From: Deltaproteobacteria bacterium
Lineage (GTDB): Bacteria; Desulfobacterota; Syntrophia; Syntrophales; UBA2210
Direction of reading: 5' to 3'
NCBI GenBank assembly: GCA_030603465.1
Contig: JAUVXT010000042.1
Location: 1-13,065, forward strand
Length of the DNA: 13,065 nucleotides
The notes under the pieces: generated by a model
What the model was told of the DNA's origin: nothing
Seen by the model: only the letters and a program-made list of their open reading frames with translations
Databases searched by the model: none
Position numbers and translations under genes: made by a program
Part shown: positions 12,765 through 13,065 of the stretch, in pieces
Numbering within the stretch: the stretch's first letter is position 1
Layout of the letters: each line of letters starts with the position of its first letter

Positions 12765-13065
12765 ATGAAGAAACCATTTACATTTCTTTTGTTTTGTGTT
12801 TGTTGCGCCGGAATATTGTTTTTCAACGGGCTACTAACAAATAACTGTTTTGCGTCTGAAGACAATATTCCAGTTCTGAACGATGCTTTTGACAGGGAAA
12901 ATCCTATCGTCAAACTGCCGGAAGTAGCGTTGACCTATGTCAGAGGACAGGGCCGGGGCACAGCCATATCATTCGACGGCAAGACTTATCTGCGGGAGCC
13001 CGCGCTGACCTTTTTGCCTCGAGGCACAAACTTGGTTGAGGGAACCGTGGAGTTCTGGATCAAAC
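12765..13065 (+). CDS. secreted protein with start of a LamG/concanavalin-like domain (partial)
   Basis: The frame from ATG 12765 is open to the window edge (100 codons). Residues 1-30 form a signal peptide: MKK, a hydrophobic core (FTFLLFCVCCAGILFF), then a polar stretch ending CFAS, with cleavage likely after FAS. Residues about 68-100 read GTAISFDGKTYLREPALTFLP and EGTVEFWIK. This is the opening of a concanavalin A-like lectin (LamG) domain, in which AxxFDGxxYL and xxTVEFWIK are recurrent. The product is therefore probably exported and binds or processes carbohydrate or envelope material. GGAG 8 nt upstream serves as ribosome site and lies inside the end of the RAYT remnant. The C-terminal part is outside the window. 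Confidence 0.65.
   Translation, partial: MKKPFTFLLFCVCCAGILFFNGLLTNNCFASEDNIPVLNDAFDRENPIVKLPEVALTYVRGQGRGTAISFDGKTYLREPALTFLPRGTNLVEGTVEFWIK

Noticed and set aside
1..13065. CRISPR array, rRNA or tRNA genes
   Set aside because: No regularly spaced identical repeats, tRNA cloverleaf or rRNA segments were seen.

Overview
The window looks like chromosomal DNA from an anaerobic deltaproteobacterium (Desulfobacterota). This is inferred from the housekeeping gene set, the long form of the integron integrase, and the intergenic repeat styles; no marker gene settles it. There are three regions.

(1) 1-6845, core genes. A Fsr-like major facilitator transporter (+) converges on a tightly packed minus-strand operon read right to left: plsC-like acyltransferase, uppP, ftsK, rimO. 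Gene junctions in the operon are 3 nt apart, overlap by 4 nt (ATGA), and are 1 nt apart. The convergent gap holds a large imperfect palindrome. The transporter is preceded by three tandem micro-ORFs.

(2) 7200-12580, a chromosomal integron not labelled by any single gene. The minus-strand gene at 7274-8284 is an integron integrase: besides R-K-H-R-H-Y it carries the extra integron-specific segment. Its reading frame is broken from an upstream 73-codon N-terminal piece by one extra base in a run of six T (plus strand). To the right of intI lies an attI-like region, a crossover triplet in GTTAGCC at 8779, and a plus-strand array of cassettes separated by attC sites: TIR-domain protein (cassette 1), GNAT acetyltransferase (2), orphan ribbon-helix-helix antitoxin (3, left end lost), PIN-toxin relic plus RHH/MazF toxin-antitoxin pair (4), and a two-gene SAM methyltransferase plus membrane protein cassette (5). 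A sixth cassette is cut off after about 19 codons. The R'' box of the attC closing cassettes 1, 2 and 5 is the exact reverse complement of the R' box at the start of the same cassette. That is the signature of genuine mobile cassettes, and it confirms the array without database help.

(3) Flanks of the integron. Repeats of the form GGGACACC(A/T)TACT(A/T)AATTA, typical of REP/RAYT transposase surroundings, lie in inverted orientation at 7201-7220 and 12601-12620. The right copy is followed by the first about 30 codons of a RAYT transposase, then by the start of a secreted LamG-like protein that runs off the window.

Functionally the array stores likely stress and defence genes: a TIR NADase-like protein, toxin-antitoxin modules and acyl/methyl transferases. 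It is eroding through a truncated attC2, a lost toxin, a PIN relic, a frameshifted integrase and an interrupted last cassette.
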